Both the position numbers and the translations under genes were made by a program. The notes under the pieces were generated by a model that was not told the origin of the DNA, searched no databases, and saw nothing but the letters and a program-made list of their open reading frames with translations. This document shows, one piece after another, positions 1-9,219 of a stretch of 64,000 nt of DNA. Position 1 is the first letter of the stretch. Every line of letters begins with the position of its first letter. Origin of the DNA: Paraburkholderia tropica (GTDB taxonomy: Bacteria > Pseudomonadota > Gammaproteobacteria > Burkholderiales > Burkholderiaceae). The stretch is taken from NCBI RefSeq assembly GCF_900109265.1, contig NZ_FNZM01000001.1, forward strand, positions 124,001-188,000, given 5' to 3'.

Positions 1-17
1 CTCGCGCCAATCTCTTC

Positions 18-1184
18 ATGAACGAAGCGCAGCGCGTGGAGATGGCGAATGCGCCGGAGAATCTCGTTCCGGCCGAGCACGATATCAATCAGTCGATGCA
101 GGACAAGGTCAAGCTCGACTGGGCGAATGCGGAGCGCAAGAAAACGCCCGGGCAAACCAACGCGGAGTCGTTCGGCGTCGACGTGGAATTGCTCAAGAGA
201 ACGCAGGATAAAGCCGATCGTCATCGCAAGATCGAAACGCTCAAGGCTCAGGCAAAGAAGCAAGGCGCGGAACTCGCCTCCACCTGCGCCACGGAAGCGG
301 GCAAGAACGCACTGCGCCAGGCGATGGGCGTGCTGCTGCACGAGTTCGTCAACAGCAGCTATGTGGAAGTCGCCACGCTCGTGCGCACGCCGGCGCCCAC
401 GGAGAATCTCGTCGACCGCGTGACCGAGGCGCTCAAGCGCACGCTCGATCGCGTCACGGCGAAGCTCGGGCATGCGTTCGACGCGCTCATCGAAGGCGGC
501 GTTCAAGGCGCGGTGAGCAATCTGCTCACGTTCATCATCAACAATGTCGTCACGACGTCGGCGAAGATCGTCACGGTCATCCGTGAAAGTTTCAAGGGAC
601 TCTGGCAGGCCATCAAGATCGTCTGCTTCCCGCCCAAGGGTCTCTCGGCGATGGACGCCGCGCGCCAGGCCACGAAGATCATTGCGGGCGTGATCACGAC
701 CAGCGTCGGGCTTCTGTTCGAGCAGTCCATCAAGGGCTTTCTGGTCAGCATTCCCTTTCTCGCGCCGCTGGCCGCTTATGTCGCGCCCGTCATCACCGGC
801 ATTCTGACCGGGCTAATGACCGCGTTGACGGTCTATGCGATCGACCGCCTGTTCGACTGGCTGTCGCAAACCGGCACCGAACATCTCGAAGCGCAGATCG
901 ACACGCTCGAAGCCGATGCGGCGCTCGGCGAGCGTCTTGCGACCTTCATCGAGCAGCAGTATCAGCACTCGCAGCGCTACCAGGAAATGCTCGCCTGTTA
1001 CGAGGCAATGGCCGAAGACCTGGAAAAAGCCGAACACCACTTGCTGGCTGCCGTGGATACGGCCGCCGCCACCGTCGAGATCGGTGCCAGCACGCACAAG
1101 GCGCTTGGCACCGGCCTCGCAAACATGAAGCAGATGGACGACGAACTCGAGCGCCTGCTCGCAGACTATTGCACCAAACCTTGA
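18..1184 (+). CDS. Unrecognised protein with central hydrophobic segments (possibly 5'-truncated by the window edge)
   Basis: The frame is open to the first base of the window, so the true start may lie upstream; the first ATG gives 388 residues. The N-terminal 80 residues are charged and helical. Residues about 210-285 contain two or three hydrophobic stretches that could be membrane hairpins. The last 100 residues are acidic and helix-forming, likely a coiled coil. I recognise no catalytic motif and no family. The next gene begins 4 bases after the stop and also encodes a coiled-coil membrane protein, so the two are probably co-translated and may act together. Codon use is the same high-GC style as the neighbours. 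Confidence 0.75.
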   Translation: MNEAQRVEMANAPENLVPAEHDINQSMQDKVKLDWANAERKKTPGQTNAESFGVDVELLKRTQDKADRHRKIETLKAQAKKQGAELASTCATEAGKNALRQAMGVLLHEFVNSSYVEVATLVRTPAPTENLVDRVTEALKRTLDRVTAKLGHAFDALIEGGVQGAVSNLLTFIINNVVTTSAKIVTVIRESFKGLWQAIKIVCFPPKGLSAMDAARQATKIIAGVITTSVGLLFEQSIKGFLVSIPFLAPLAAYVAPVITGILTGLMTALTVYAIDRLFDWLSQTGTEHLEAQIDTLEADAALGERLATFIEQQYQHSQRYQEMLACYEAMAEDLEKAEHHLLAAVDTAAATVEIGASTHKALGTGLANMKQMDDELERLLADYCTKP

Positions 1185-1188
1185 AACC

Positions 1189-2322
1189 ATGAACGACCTG
1201 ATCCAGGACATTGCCAAGATTGAAGTCCCGCACGATCTGCTTTCGCAGATCGACGTGAACGACGTGCTCTTGAAGTTCCGCAACAACTTCAAGCGGCTCG
1301 ACGAACTGAAGCGCGCGCGTAACGAACATGAGCAGCGCAACGCGCTCATGCGCTGGTGGCACAACGACAAGCTGAAGGACGCGCAACTCGATGCGCAGGA
1401 GTTGCAGGCCGAGTTCTCCAAGAGCCTCGCGCAACTGATGGTCATCAGCATGATGCAGTCGCAGAAGCTCGCGCATCAGCAAGATCAGATCGGCTCGCAG
1501 CAACGCGACCTCAAGCGTCAGACCGAACGCCTCGAATCGCATACAGTGCAGCTCGATCAGCAGCAACAGAAGCTGCATATTCAGGCTGTCGAACTGAAAA
1601 ATCTGATCAACGATTTCTTCGAGCTGCGCGGTTTGACGCAAGAAGGTGCGAAGCAACTTATCGCCATCGCGTCGGAGGTGAAAGGCACGCGCAACGAGCT
1701 GATTCAATCGGTGCAGGCAACCGCCGCCAGCATGCGCGACGACCACGCCGCGCTCGAACAGTTCGTGAAGGACGTGGCGGCTTCGCTCAGCGCGTCGGTG
1801 ATGGAGAAAACCGGGCAATTGAGCCAGCAGGTTGACGCGCAGTGCGCCGCATTGACGAGCCGTCTCGAAACCGCGCAAGCGCACGGCGCCGCGCGTCTCG
1901 ACGAGATCGCCGCAACGCTCGGCGGCCATATGAGCCATACGCAGGCGCAGGGCGAAGCGCTCGTGGCGCGCATCGAAGCGACGGACGGTCGTCACGCGCA
2001 AGCGCAACTCGCCATCGACGCTCTGAGCGCGCGCCAGCAAGCGATGAATGCGGGTATCGAGGCGAACGGCACGCGTATCGGCGTGCATGCCGATTCGATC
2101 GCCCAACTCAAATCGGAACTCGACGCGAGCAAAAAGCAGTCGCATGAATTGAAGGCGCAACTGGAACAAGCCGAAAACACGGCCAATCTGAATGCGGCGA
2201 AATTCAACGATGCGAACGTGCGTGTCCAGCGTCTCGCGCGAATCAGCGCGGCATGCTCGGTTGTCGCGCTGGTGGGCGTCGTGGTCAGTCTCGCCAACGC
2301 GGCACACTGGATTCACTTCTAG
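1189..2322 (+). CDS. Coiled-coil protein with C-terminal membrane anchor, unknown function
   Basis: The 377-residue product is almost wholly predicted helix. Residues about 85-340 are rich in Gln, Glu, Lys, Ala and Leu in heptad-like spacing. A single hydrophobic segment near residues 350-370 precedes a very short tail, so this looks tail-anchored. No signal peptide or enzymatic motif is visible. It starts 4 bases after the preceding stop and is surely in the same operon. Long coiled coils with a terminal anchor occur in structural or scaffold proteins, but that analogy does not identify a function. Confidence 0.8.
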   Translation: MNDLIQDIAKIEVPHDLLSQIDVNDVLLKFRNNFKRLDELKRARNEHEQRNALMRWWHNDKLKDAQLDAQELQAEFSKSLAQLMVISMMQSQKLAHQQDQIGSQQRDLKRQTERLESHTVQLDQQQQKLHIQAVELKNLINDFFELRGLTQEGAKQLIAIASEVKGTRNELIQSVQATAASMRDDHAALEQFVKDVAASLSASVMEKTGQLSQQVDAQCAALTSRLETAQAHGAARLDEIAATLGGHMSHTQAQGEALVARIEATDGRHAQAQLAIDALSARQQAMNAGIEANGTRIGVHADSIAQLKSELDASKKQSHELKAQLEQAENTANLNAAKFNDANVRVQRLARISAACSVVALVGVVVSLANAAHWIHF

Positions 2323-2418
2323 AATCGGTTAGCGAGCGAGCGCGCCTGCGCCATGCCCGCTCCTCGCGGGAAGGCGGCAAGCGTGCTCGCGTTGCGGCAT
2401 CTCGCTGCGCTTTGCGCT

Positions 2419-3327
2419 TCAACTCCCCGGATCAAGCAGGTTCGACGAGAAGTCACACGACTGCGCCGCGAGCCGCGCCACCGCGGCGCTCAACGAATGC
2501 GCCCGCTCCGCGCGATGCATCGCGACGTATTTAACCGGCGGCAACTCGGGCCGCGTCGGGACAACCACTAGCGCGCGCCGCTTGAGCATGCGTGCAAGAC
2601 ACGCCCGCGGCAAATAACTGACGCCCAGCCCCGAAAGCGTGAGCCCGATTTGCGCGATCAGGCTGTTGCTCGCGAGCACCTTCTGCAAGGCCACGCCTTG
2701 CTCTTCCAGAAACCGGCTATACACATACCCGGTGCCCGACAATCCGCCCTGCAGAATCAGCGGATATTTCGCGATCTCCGCGAGCGCGATCGCACGCTTG
2801 CCCGGCGCGAGGCTCGCCGCGCACATCCACGCGTTCTGCACCTCGCCCACGAGCGTCGACGCATACGGCTCGACCTCATGCGTCTGCGGCACGATGATGA
2901 CGTCCACCGTCGCCGCCGCCAGCCGTTCGCGCAGGGTCGCGTTGAGATCCACCTCCGCTTCGACCTTCACCTTCGGATACTCGGCCTGAATCGCCCCGAT
3001 CAAACGCGGCAGCCAGGTCAGCGCCGTGAGTTCCGTGACGCCGATGCGAATCTGCCGAACCAGCGCTTCTTTCGAGCTCATGCGCTCGACAATCTGATCG
3101 CGCCGCTCCAGCAATTCCTTCGCGTGCTCGAAGAATTCCGTGCCCTTCTCCGTGAGACGCGCGCTGCGATTCGCGCGGTCGAACACGGCCACGTCGAATG
3201 CGCGTTCGAGTTCCTGCACGCGCTTCGAAATCGCCGATTGCGTGGTGTTCAGGCGCGTGGCCGCCGCCTCGAAGGAGCCAAGCTGAACGATCCAGTACAA
3301 GGCTTCCATTTGTTTGAACGTCAGCAT
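2419..3327 (-). CDS. LysR-family transcriptional regulator
   Basis: The 302-residue protein has the LysR layout: an N-terminal winged helix (residues 1-60, with the segment AATRLNTTQSAISKRVQELE as helix-turn-helix) followed by a two-lobed effector-binding domain (about 90-295). It is divergent from the carboxylate symporter gene starting at 3475, and an inverted repeat of the T-N11-A kind lies between them at 3342-3356. This is the usual arrangement for a LysR protein controlling its divergent neighbour, so it probably regulates the transporter-aminotransferase pair. The inducer is unknown, though a carboxylate or amino acid would fit the context. Confidence 0.93.
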   Translation of the reverse strand: MLTFKQMEALYWIVQLGSFEAAATRLNTTQSAISKRVQELERAFDVAVFDRANRSARLTEKGTEFFEHAKELLERRDQIVERMSSKEALVRQIRIGVTELTALTWLPRLIGAIQAEYPKVKVEAEVDLNATLRERLAAATVDVIIVPQTHEVEPYASTLVGEVQNAWMCAASLAPGKRAIALAEIAKYPLILQGGLSGTGYVYSRFLEEQGVALQKVLASNSLIAQIGLTLSGLGVSYLPRACLARMLKRRALVVVPTRPELPPVKYVAMHRAERAHSLSAAVARLAAQSCDFSSNLLDPGS

Positions 3328-3341
3328 GGCCCGAATTTCAC

Positions 3342-3356
3342 ATCACTAAAAGTGAT
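3342..3356. promoter_or_regulatory. LysR-type operator (T-N11-A palindrome)
   Basis: ATCACTAAAAGTGAT is a perfect inverted repeat (6-bp arms, 3-base centre) and contains the T-N11-A core typical of LysR recognition boxes. It lies 15 bases upstream of the LysR start codon and about 120 bases upstream of the symporter start, placing it for autoregulation and divergent control. Binding is inferred, not shown. Confidence 0.6.
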
Positions 3357-3474
3357 AGTTTCTCATAGAAAAAAATCGCTTTTTTAGTTCATTTTGGCTG
3401 GTTAATTTTTCTCTCGACGAGTCCCGGACGAGGCTCGGTTTATCCAAATCAATCGATACGTGTCTGGAGAACGC

Positions 3475-4800
3475 ATGGAATCCGTCATGGAAACACCTCA
3501 ACCCGAGCGCGCGGCGCGCAAGCCGCGCGTCGGGCTCGCGTGGCAAATCGTTATCGGGCTTATCGTCGGTATTGCGGTGGGGCTGGTGCTCAACCGTCTG
3601 CCCGGCTCGCGCGAATCGGTCATCAACGGCTTTCTGCAACCGGCCGGCGACATCTTTATCCGTCTGATCAAAATGGTTGTCGTGCCGATCGTGTTTACGA
3701 GCATGGTGATGGGCATCGCGGGGGTCGGCGACGGGCGTTCGCTCGGGCGTATCGGCCTGAAAACGCTGATCTATTTCGAAGTCGTCACGACCATTGCGAT
3801 CGTGCTGGGCCTCGTGCTCGGCAACGTGCTGCATCCGGGACTCGGCACCGATCTGTCCCAGCTCGGCCACACCGATATCTCGCGCTATCAGCAGACCACG
3901 CAGCAGACGCAGGGCCATCACGGCTTCATGGCGCTGTTGCTGAGCATCATTCCCGACAACATCGTCATGGCGATGGGTCGCGGCGATCTGTTGCCGGTCA
4001 TTTTCTTTTCCGTGCTGTTCGGTCTCGGCCTGCAAACCGTGCCCGCCGAATATCGCCAGCCCGTGCTGGCTATGTTCAAAGGCATGAGCGATGCGATGTT
4101 CAAGGTCACCGGCATGGTGATGCGTTACGCGCCGTTCGGCGTGTGCGCGCTGATCGCGGTCACGGTGGCGAGTTTCGGCTTTGGCTCGCTGCTGCCGCTT
4201 ATTAAACTCGTTGCGGTGACGTATCTCGCGATCATTCTGTTTGCAGTGTTCGTGCTCGGCCTGGCGGCGCGGCTGTTTGGTTTCAGTATCTTCACGCTGC
4301 TGCGCGTCATCAAGGACGAATTGATCATTGCGTTCTCCACCTGCAGTTCGGCAACGGTCCTGCCGCAATTGATGAAAAAGATGGAGGACTACGGCGTGCC
4401 GAAAAGCATCACGACGTTCGTGGTTCCCACGGGTTACACGTTCAATCTCGACGGCGCATCGATTTACCTCGGCATCGGCACGCTGTTCGTTGCGCAGCTT
4501 TATGGCGTTCACCTCGGCCTGCAAGAACAGATCGTGCTCGTCCTGACGATGGTGGTGACGTCGAAAGGCGCGGCCGGTGTGCCCGGCTTCATGTTCGTCA
4601 TTTTGCTGACCACGCTCGCGAGCGCCGGATTGCCGCTCGAAGGGCTCGCCTTTATCGCGGGCGTCGACCGGATCATGGATATGGGACGCACGGCGCTCAA
4701 TGTCGTGGGCAATGCGCTCGCACCGCTCATCATCGCAAAGTGGGAAGGCCAGTACGACGCGGAAAAAGGCAAAGCCTATGTCGCGTCGCTGGACGTATGA
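3475..4800 (+). CDS. Dicarboxylate/amino acid:cation (DAACS) symporter, GltP/DctA-like
   Basis: The protein (441 residues) belongs to the DAACS family of proton- or sodium-coupled glutamate/aspartate/C4-dicarboxylate importers of the inner membrane. It has the serine-rich re-entrant hairpin (STCSSATVLPQLMKKMEDYG), the TM7 region GYTFNLDGASIYLGIGTLF and the second hairpin SKGAAGVPGFMF, followed by the TM8 substrate-binding segment GVDRIMDMGRTALNVVGNA. The ATG at 3475 is preferred over the in-frame GTG at 3460 because a GGAG sits 5 bases upstream of it. The downstream aminotransferase-fold gene is 36 bases away and likely co-transcribed. The substrate (glutamate, aspartate, C4 acid or an amino acid derivative) cannot be fixed from sequence. 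Confidence 0.93.
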   Translation: MESVMETPQPERAARKPRVGLAWQIVIGLIVGIAVGLVLNRLPGSRESVINGFLQPAGDIFIRLIKMVVVPIVFTSMVMGIAGVGDGRSLGRIGLKTLIYFEVVTTIAIVLGLVLGNVLHPGLGTDLSQLGHTDISRYQQTTQQTQGHHGFMALLLSIIPDNIVMAMGRGDLLPVIFFSVLFGLGLQTVPAEYRQPVLAMFKGMSDAMFKVTGMVMRYAPFGVCALIAVTVASFGFGSLLPLIKLVAVTYLAIILFAVFVLGLAARLFGFSIFTLLRVIKDELIIAFSTCSSATVLPQLMKKMEDYGVPKSITTFVVPTGYTFNLDGASIYLGIGTLFVAQLYGVHLGLQEQIVLVLTMVVTSKGAAGVPGFMFVILLTTLASAGLPLEGLAFIAGVDRIMDMGRTALNVVGNALAPLIIAKWEGQYDAEKGKAYVASLDV

Positions 4801-4836
4801 GATTCAAAAAGAACCGATCAGTCAGGAACAGCAATC

Positions 4837-6147
4837 ATGGAACGAGGAACCAAAGAGATGAGCAGCCATCGCGGACAGTTGTTTTCCGATTCGCTCATGG
4901 AGGCCATCAAGGGCCGCTTTCATTATGTCGATCACGATATCGACGGCAAAGCGCGCCTCTTTTTCGATAATGCCGGCGGTTCTTTCAGATTGAAATCGGC
5001 GCTTGAAGCGTTCGCGCAAGTCGATGCGCTGCCCGATTGTCCCGAGCGCATTCACGAACGCGCGCTCGTTTTGCAGGACATTCAGGCACGCGGCGAAGAC
5101 GACGTTCGCCGTATGCTCAACGCGCGCAACGGCAGTGTGTATCTTTCGCTGACCGCGTCCGCGGCGATGTTCGAGATGGTGCGCGCGGTCATGGAGAACG
5201 TGCCCGGCACGAACGCGGTCACGACCATACTCGAACATCCGTCGTCGTTCGATGCCATGACGATGTATTGCGAGCGCACCGGTAAAACGCTGCGCGTCGC
5301 GCCGAGCAACGTGGAAACCGGCGGTATCGATGTCGATGCCATCGTCGCGCTCATCGACGACGACACGGCGTTATTGAGCGTGATGTACGCGTCGAACATT
5401 TCGGGTGCCAAGCTCGATATTGCCGAGATCGTCGAACGGGCGCGCGCGCGCAAGCCGGATATCTTCATCATCGTCGACGCGGTTCAGCATGCGCCGCACG
5501 CCGCAATCGATCTGCAAAAGACGCCGGTCGACGGTATCAACTTCGCGCCTTACAAGTTTTTCGGCTGCCGGGGTTCGGGCGTGACGTGGCTTTCCGAACG
5601 GCTCGCTGCGCTTCCGCATCATCGGCTCGCCGCGAAGGAAAAAGGTGTCTGGGAACTCGGCAGCCCCGCGCCCGCGCAATTCGCGGTGGTGAGCGCCATC
5701 GTCGATTACGTGACGTGGATCGGCGCACAATTCAGCGACGCCGACGACCGGCGAGAATTGTTCGTGCACGGCATGCAACGTATCGAAATGCACGAGCGAG
5801 CCTTGCTTGCGCTATTGCTCGACGGCGTAGACGGTCAGCGCGGACTGCGGGCAATCGAAGGCGTGCACGTATTCTGGGATCACGACGACCTTACGCGCCG
5901 AGATCTGATCGCCGGCATCGGCTTCGATCATCTCGATCCGACCGCCGCCGTGCGCGCTTATGAAGAACGCGGTGTGATCGTCTATGAACGGATCGCGACC
6001 AGCCTGTATTCCGGGCGCATGCTGAAATCGTTCAATCTCGACGGTGCGGTTCGCATTTCGCCGTTGCATTGTCACGCGCCCGGCGATATGGCGAAGTTTC
6101 TCGCCGTGACGGAAGAGATTGCCATTGCGAACCGGCGCAGCCAATAA
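4837..6147 (+). CDS. Class V aminotransferase-fold PLP enzyme
   Basis: This 436-residue protein has the fold of class V aminotransferases and cysteine desulfurases. Seen features are LFFDNAGGS near the N terminus, EHPSSFDA before the PLP site, the cofactor Asp in IVDAVQHAPH, and the Schiff-base lysine in APYKFFGCRGSG (Lys240). No conserved desulfurase cysteine loop is obvious, so a transaminase, lyase or racemase is as likely as a desulfurase. A second start at 4858 has an equally good upstream purine stretch. It lies just downstream of the symporter, suggesting it acts on the imported amino acid. The exact reaction is unknown. Confidence 0.88.
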   Translation: MERGTKEMSSHRGQLFSDSLMEAIKGRFHYVDHDIDGKARLFFDNAGGSFRLKSALEAFAQVDALPDCPERIHERALVLQDIQARGEDDVRRMLNARNGSVYLSLTASAAMFEMVRAVMENVPGTNAVTTILEHPSSFDAMTMYCERTGKTLRVAPSNVETGGIDVDAIVALIDDDTALLSVMYASNISGAKLDIAEIVERARARKPDIFIIVDAVQHAPHAAIDLQKTPVDGINFAPYKFFGCRGSGVTWLSERLAALPHHRLAAKEKGVWELGSPAPAQFAVVSAIVDYVTWIGAQFSDADDRRELFVHGMQRIEMHERALLALLLDGVDGQRGLRAIEGVHVFWDHDDLTRRDLIAGIGFDHLDPTAAVRAYEERGVIVYERIATSLYSGRMLKSFNLDGAVRISPLHCHAPGDMAKFLAVTEEIAIANRRSQ

Positions 6148-6158
6148 CGCAAAATGAA

Positions 6159-6204
6159 ATGCAGACGCGCCGGGATTCGATTCGCTGACCCGGCGCGTCT
6201 GCAT
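6159..6204 (-). terminator. Long hairpin between convergent genes
   Basis: A perfect 16-bp stem (6159-6174 pairing with 6189-6204) with a 14-base loop fills the gap between the convergent aminotransferase and HPP genes. On the minus strand it is followed by the T-rich run TTTCATTTTG, so it best fits termination of the formate dehydrogenase-HPP operon; it may also stop plus-strand transcription. Confidence 0.65.
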
Positions 6205-6231
6205 ACCAACCCGCACGATCCCCTTCGCCAA

Positions 6232-6744
6232 TCATTTCGGCCGATGCGGCCACGCTCCCCGCTTGACGACCGACCAATAAATCCAGCCGATCAGCACCAG
6301 CGCGACGGCGCCCAACATGGTTGGGAGTACCAGGAAAGACCAGCCCGGCTGCGCGGCGAAGATAATCACCGGATTGCTGCCCGCAGGCGGATGCACCGTG
6401 CGCGTCAGCATCATCAGCATCAGTGCGGATGCGGCCGCAATCGCCATCGGCATATAGCCGGGACCGAACAGATGCAAGCAGACGAGTCCCGTTAGCGAGG
6501 TCAGCACATGGCCGCCGATGATGTTTCTCGGTTGCGAAAACGGGCTGGCCGGAAAACCGAACAGCAACACGCAGGTGGCCCCGAATGAACCGAGAATCCA
6601 CGGTTCCGAGGTCTCTTGCGCCAATACGCCCACGAGAGCCAATCCAACGAACGCGCCCAGGCCGGCGAGCAGAATACCGCCGGCCTGGGTGCGCCACGTC
6701 GAGGCTTCGTTAGCGCTTGCAGAAGCAGCGGACGGAGTCGTCAT
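6232..6744 (-). CDS. HPP-family integral membrane protein
   Basis: The 170-residue protein is highly hydrophobic with four or five transmembrane helices and carries the family signature TVHPPAGSNP near residue 125, which defines HPP proteins. Characterised plant plastid members are associated with nitrite transport; bacterial roles are poorly known. It starts 6 bases after the formate dehydrogenase stop, so both are one transcript. A role moving formate or another small anion for the dehydrogenase is a reasonable inference from this coupling but not from sequence alone. Confidence 0.88.
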   Translation of the reverse strand: MTTPSAASASANEASTWRTQAGGILLAGLGAFVGLALVGVLAQETSEPWILGSFGATCVLLFGFPASPFSQPRNIIGGHVLTSLTGLVCLHLFGPGYMPMAIAAASALMLMMLTRTVHPPAGSNPVIIFAAQPGWSFLVLPTMLGAVALVLIGWIYWSVVKRGAWPHRPK

Positions 6745-6750
6745 AAGCGA

Positions 6751-7953
6751 TCAGGCCGCCTTGAAGCGGGCGGCTTCTTCCGAACCCTTCGTCGCGTTGC
6801 CCGCGCTGTATGAATGCGCGCCCACGCCGGCGAGTTTGCCGCCTTGCACGATCAGATACTCGTCGCGAATCGGACGGCCCTCGAAATAGCATTCGAGAAT
6901 TTCGCGCGTGCCCGCCGCATAACGCGCCTGCGCGGACAGGCTCGTGCCGGAGATGTGAGGCGTCATGCCCTGATGCGGCATGCTGCGCCACGGATGATCC
7001 GCGGGCGCGGGCTGCGGGAACCAGACGTCGCCGCCATAGCCCGCGAGTTGACCGCTTTTCAGCGCATCGACAATCGCGTCGCGATCGCAGAGCTTGCCGC
7101 GCGCCGTGTTGATCAGATACGCGCCGCGCTTGAAATTTTTGAGCGTTTGCGCATTGATCATGTGTTCGGTTTCGGGATGTAGCGGGCAATTCAGCGTGAC
7201 AACATCGCACACGCGCGTCAGGCTTTCGAGGCTCGTGTGATGCGTGAGATTCAGTTCCTTTTCCACCGACTCCGGCAAACGGTGGCGATCGAGATAATGC
7301 AGCTTCATGTCGAACGGCTTGAGCAGACGCAGCACGCGCAAACCGATGCGGCCCGCCGCCACCGTGCCCACGTGCATGCCCTCGATGTCGTACGAGCGCT
7401 CGACGCAATCGGCAATATTCCAGCCGCCGCTATTGGCCCAGTTATGCGAGGGCATGTAATTGCGCACGAGCGCCAGCGTCGTCATCACCACATGCTCGGC
7501 GACGCTATTGCTGTTGCAGTACGTGACTTCCGCCACCGTGATGCCGCGATCCATCGCGGCCTGCAGATCGGTGTGATCGGAGCCGATGCCCGCGGTCACG
7601 ATCATCTTGAGTTTCGGCGCCTTCGCGATGCGCTCGGCCGTCATGTACGCGGGCCAGAACGGTTGCGAGATCACGATCTCGGCGTCGTGCAGTTCGCGGT
7701 CGAGCACGCTGTCCGCGCCGTCCTTGCTCGATGTCACCACGAGTTGATGATCCTTCGATTCCAGATATTTTCGCAGGCCCAGTTCACCCGATACGCAACC
7801 GAGCAAATGACCCGGCGTGAAGTCGATGGCGCGCGGCGTCGGCGTGGTTTGTCCGTCGGGATAACGCGTGATTTCGGGAATCGTGTCGCGCGCGTACTGC
7901 TTCGGCATACCGTTGACCGGATCGTCATAAAGCACACAAACAATTTTAGCCAC
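6751..7953 (-). CDS. fdh: NAD-dependent formate dehydrogenase
   Basis: The 400-residue cytosolic enzyme oxidises formate to CO2 with NAD+. It matches the Pseudomonas sp. 101-type enzyme in length and along its whole sequence. Visible residues are Asn147, the Rossmann motif AAGRIG (199-204), Asp222 after the second strand (NAD rather than NADP preference), catalytic Arg285 in NTARGKLCD, Gln314 in WFPQPAP and His333 in TPHISG. The start is a GTG with GGAG 9 bases upstream; reading further upstream only adds unrelated residues. It is followed by the HPP membrane gene, and a LysR gene lies upstream on the same strand. It probably supplies NADH from formate or removes formate. Confidence 0.96.
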   Translation of the reverse strand: MAKIVCVLYDDPVNGMPKQYARDTIPEITRYPDGQTTPTPRAIDFTPGHLLGCVSGELGLRKYLESKDHQLVVTSSKDGADSVLDRELHDAEIVISQPFWPAYMTAERIAKAPKLKMIVTAGIGSDHTDLQAAMDRGITVAEVTYCNSNSVAEHVVMTTLALVRNYMPSHNWANSGGWNIADCVERSYDIEGMHVGTVAAGRIGLRVLRLLKPFDMKLHYLDRHRLPESVEKELNLTHHTSLESLTRVCDVVTLNCPLHPETEHMINAQTLKNFKRGAYLINTARGKLCDRDAIVDALKSGQLAGYGGDVWFPQPAPADHPWRSMPHQGMTPHISGTSLSAQARYAAGTREILECYFEGRPIRDEYLIVQGGKLAGVGAHSYSAGNATKGSEEAARFKAA

Positions 7954-8109
7954 GATGGTGTCTCCACTCTGATGGACGGGAATCCGGCGGCTCTGGGCGC
8001 CGCCGGTTGTACGACCGCGCTGCATGCGATCGATCGACGGACAGAGTGTCGACGAGAAGCTCGATGGCGATCCAATTCTTTCGACGTATGAACTGATAAA
8101 CGCGACTTA

Positions 8110-9054
8110 TCAAACGGCGGGCAACGCTTCTCGCGGTGCGTGTGGCCGCGCTATGAAAGCGTCGAAACGCGTTTGCATGTCGAGGTGTTTCGCGACCTTC
8201 CACAAGGCCGCAACGAGTGGCGGACGCGACGGCAGATCGCGCGCGATCAGACCGATCTCGCGCGTGAGTTCGGGTTCGAGCGGCGTCACGGCATCGCGCC
8301 GCGTGCTGTCCATCACGCTCAGCACGCTATGCGGCAGCACCGTGTGCAAACCGGCGTGCTGCACATTCGACATCAGCGTGAGCAGCGAATCGGCTTCGAG
8401 CACGACTTTCGGTTGAACGCCCGCGCGGCGAAACGCAGCGTTGATCACCTGCCGGTTCTGCATTGAGGAATCCAGAAGACCGAATTGCAGATCGCCGAGC
8501 GCGTCCCAGCGACGCGCGCCCGAGCACGAGCTCTCGCCCGCGCCGGACGGCGAAACCAGCACGTAGCGTTCGCGATACAGCGAATGCACTTCGAAACCGG
8601 CCTGGGTGTGATCGTCGAGATAGGTGAAGCCGATGTCGAGTTCGTAGTCGTCGAGCTGGCGCAAGATGGCGTCCGAACTCAGCGAGCGCACCGCGAAACT
8701 CAGCTTGGGATGCGCCGCGCGGCACGTTGAGATGAGCATGCTCACGACCGGCATCGTCGTGGGAATCACGCCGATTCTGACCGTGCCGGTCAGCAGGTTC
8801 GACGCGGACACGTCCTGCCGCATGTGATCGAGCGCGGCGATGGTTTGGCGCGCCCAGCCGAGCACGCGTTCGCCCTCCTCGGTGAGGCCGAGAAAGCGGC
8901 GCCCGCGGCGTACGATCACGAGCCCGAGTTCGTTTTCGAGGCTGCGTATCGCCGACGACAGCGCCGGCTGCGTGACGTTGCATAGCTCGGCGGCGCGCGC
9001 GAAGTGCTGCTCGCGGGCCAGCGTCACCAGGTAGTTGAGTTGCCGGATGAACAT
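8110..9054 (-). CDS. LysR-family regulator upstream of formate dehydrogenase
   Basis: This 314-residue regulator starts at the ATG of MFIRQLNYLVTLAREQHFAR, preceded by a GGGAGA ribosome site; longer in-frame starts lack one. The winged helix spans residues 1-60 (RAAELCNVTQPALSSAIRSL) and the effector domain about 90-300. It lies on the same strand, 156 bases upstream of the formate dehydrogenase start, a spacing that leaves room for a separate promoter. LysR genes beside this type of dehydrogenase are common in related bacteria, so control of fdh-HPP is likely; the effector may be formate or a C1 compound. Confidence 0.92.
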   Translation of the reverse strand: MFIRQLNYLVTLAREQHFARAAELCNVTQPALSSAIRSLENELGLVIVRRGRRFLGLTEEGERVLGWARQTIAALDHMRQDVSASNLLTGTVRIGVIPTTMPVVSMLISTCRAAHPKLSFAVRSLSSDAILRQLDDYELDIGFTYLDDHTQAGFEVHSLYRERYVLVSPSGAGESSCSGARRWDALGDLQFGLLDSSMQNRQVINAAFRRAGVQPKVVLEADSLLTLMSNVQHAGLHTVLPHSVLSVMDSTRRDAVTPLEPELTREIGLIARDLPSRPPLVAALWKVAKHLDMQTRFDAFIARPHAPREALPAV

Positions 9055-9219
9055 CGCCTGTCTCCCGATCCGGTGGGCGCCGCGCATCTTTTTTCATGAC
9101 GCGTCCGCGACGTTCCGCCCGTTATGTCCGCTGATATATTACGCTAACTTTGTACGTCATCGCAGCGTGTTCCTCTGCCGGCGTCGTAGAGAGGGGAAAT
9201 ATCGACAGAATCGGGCGTG

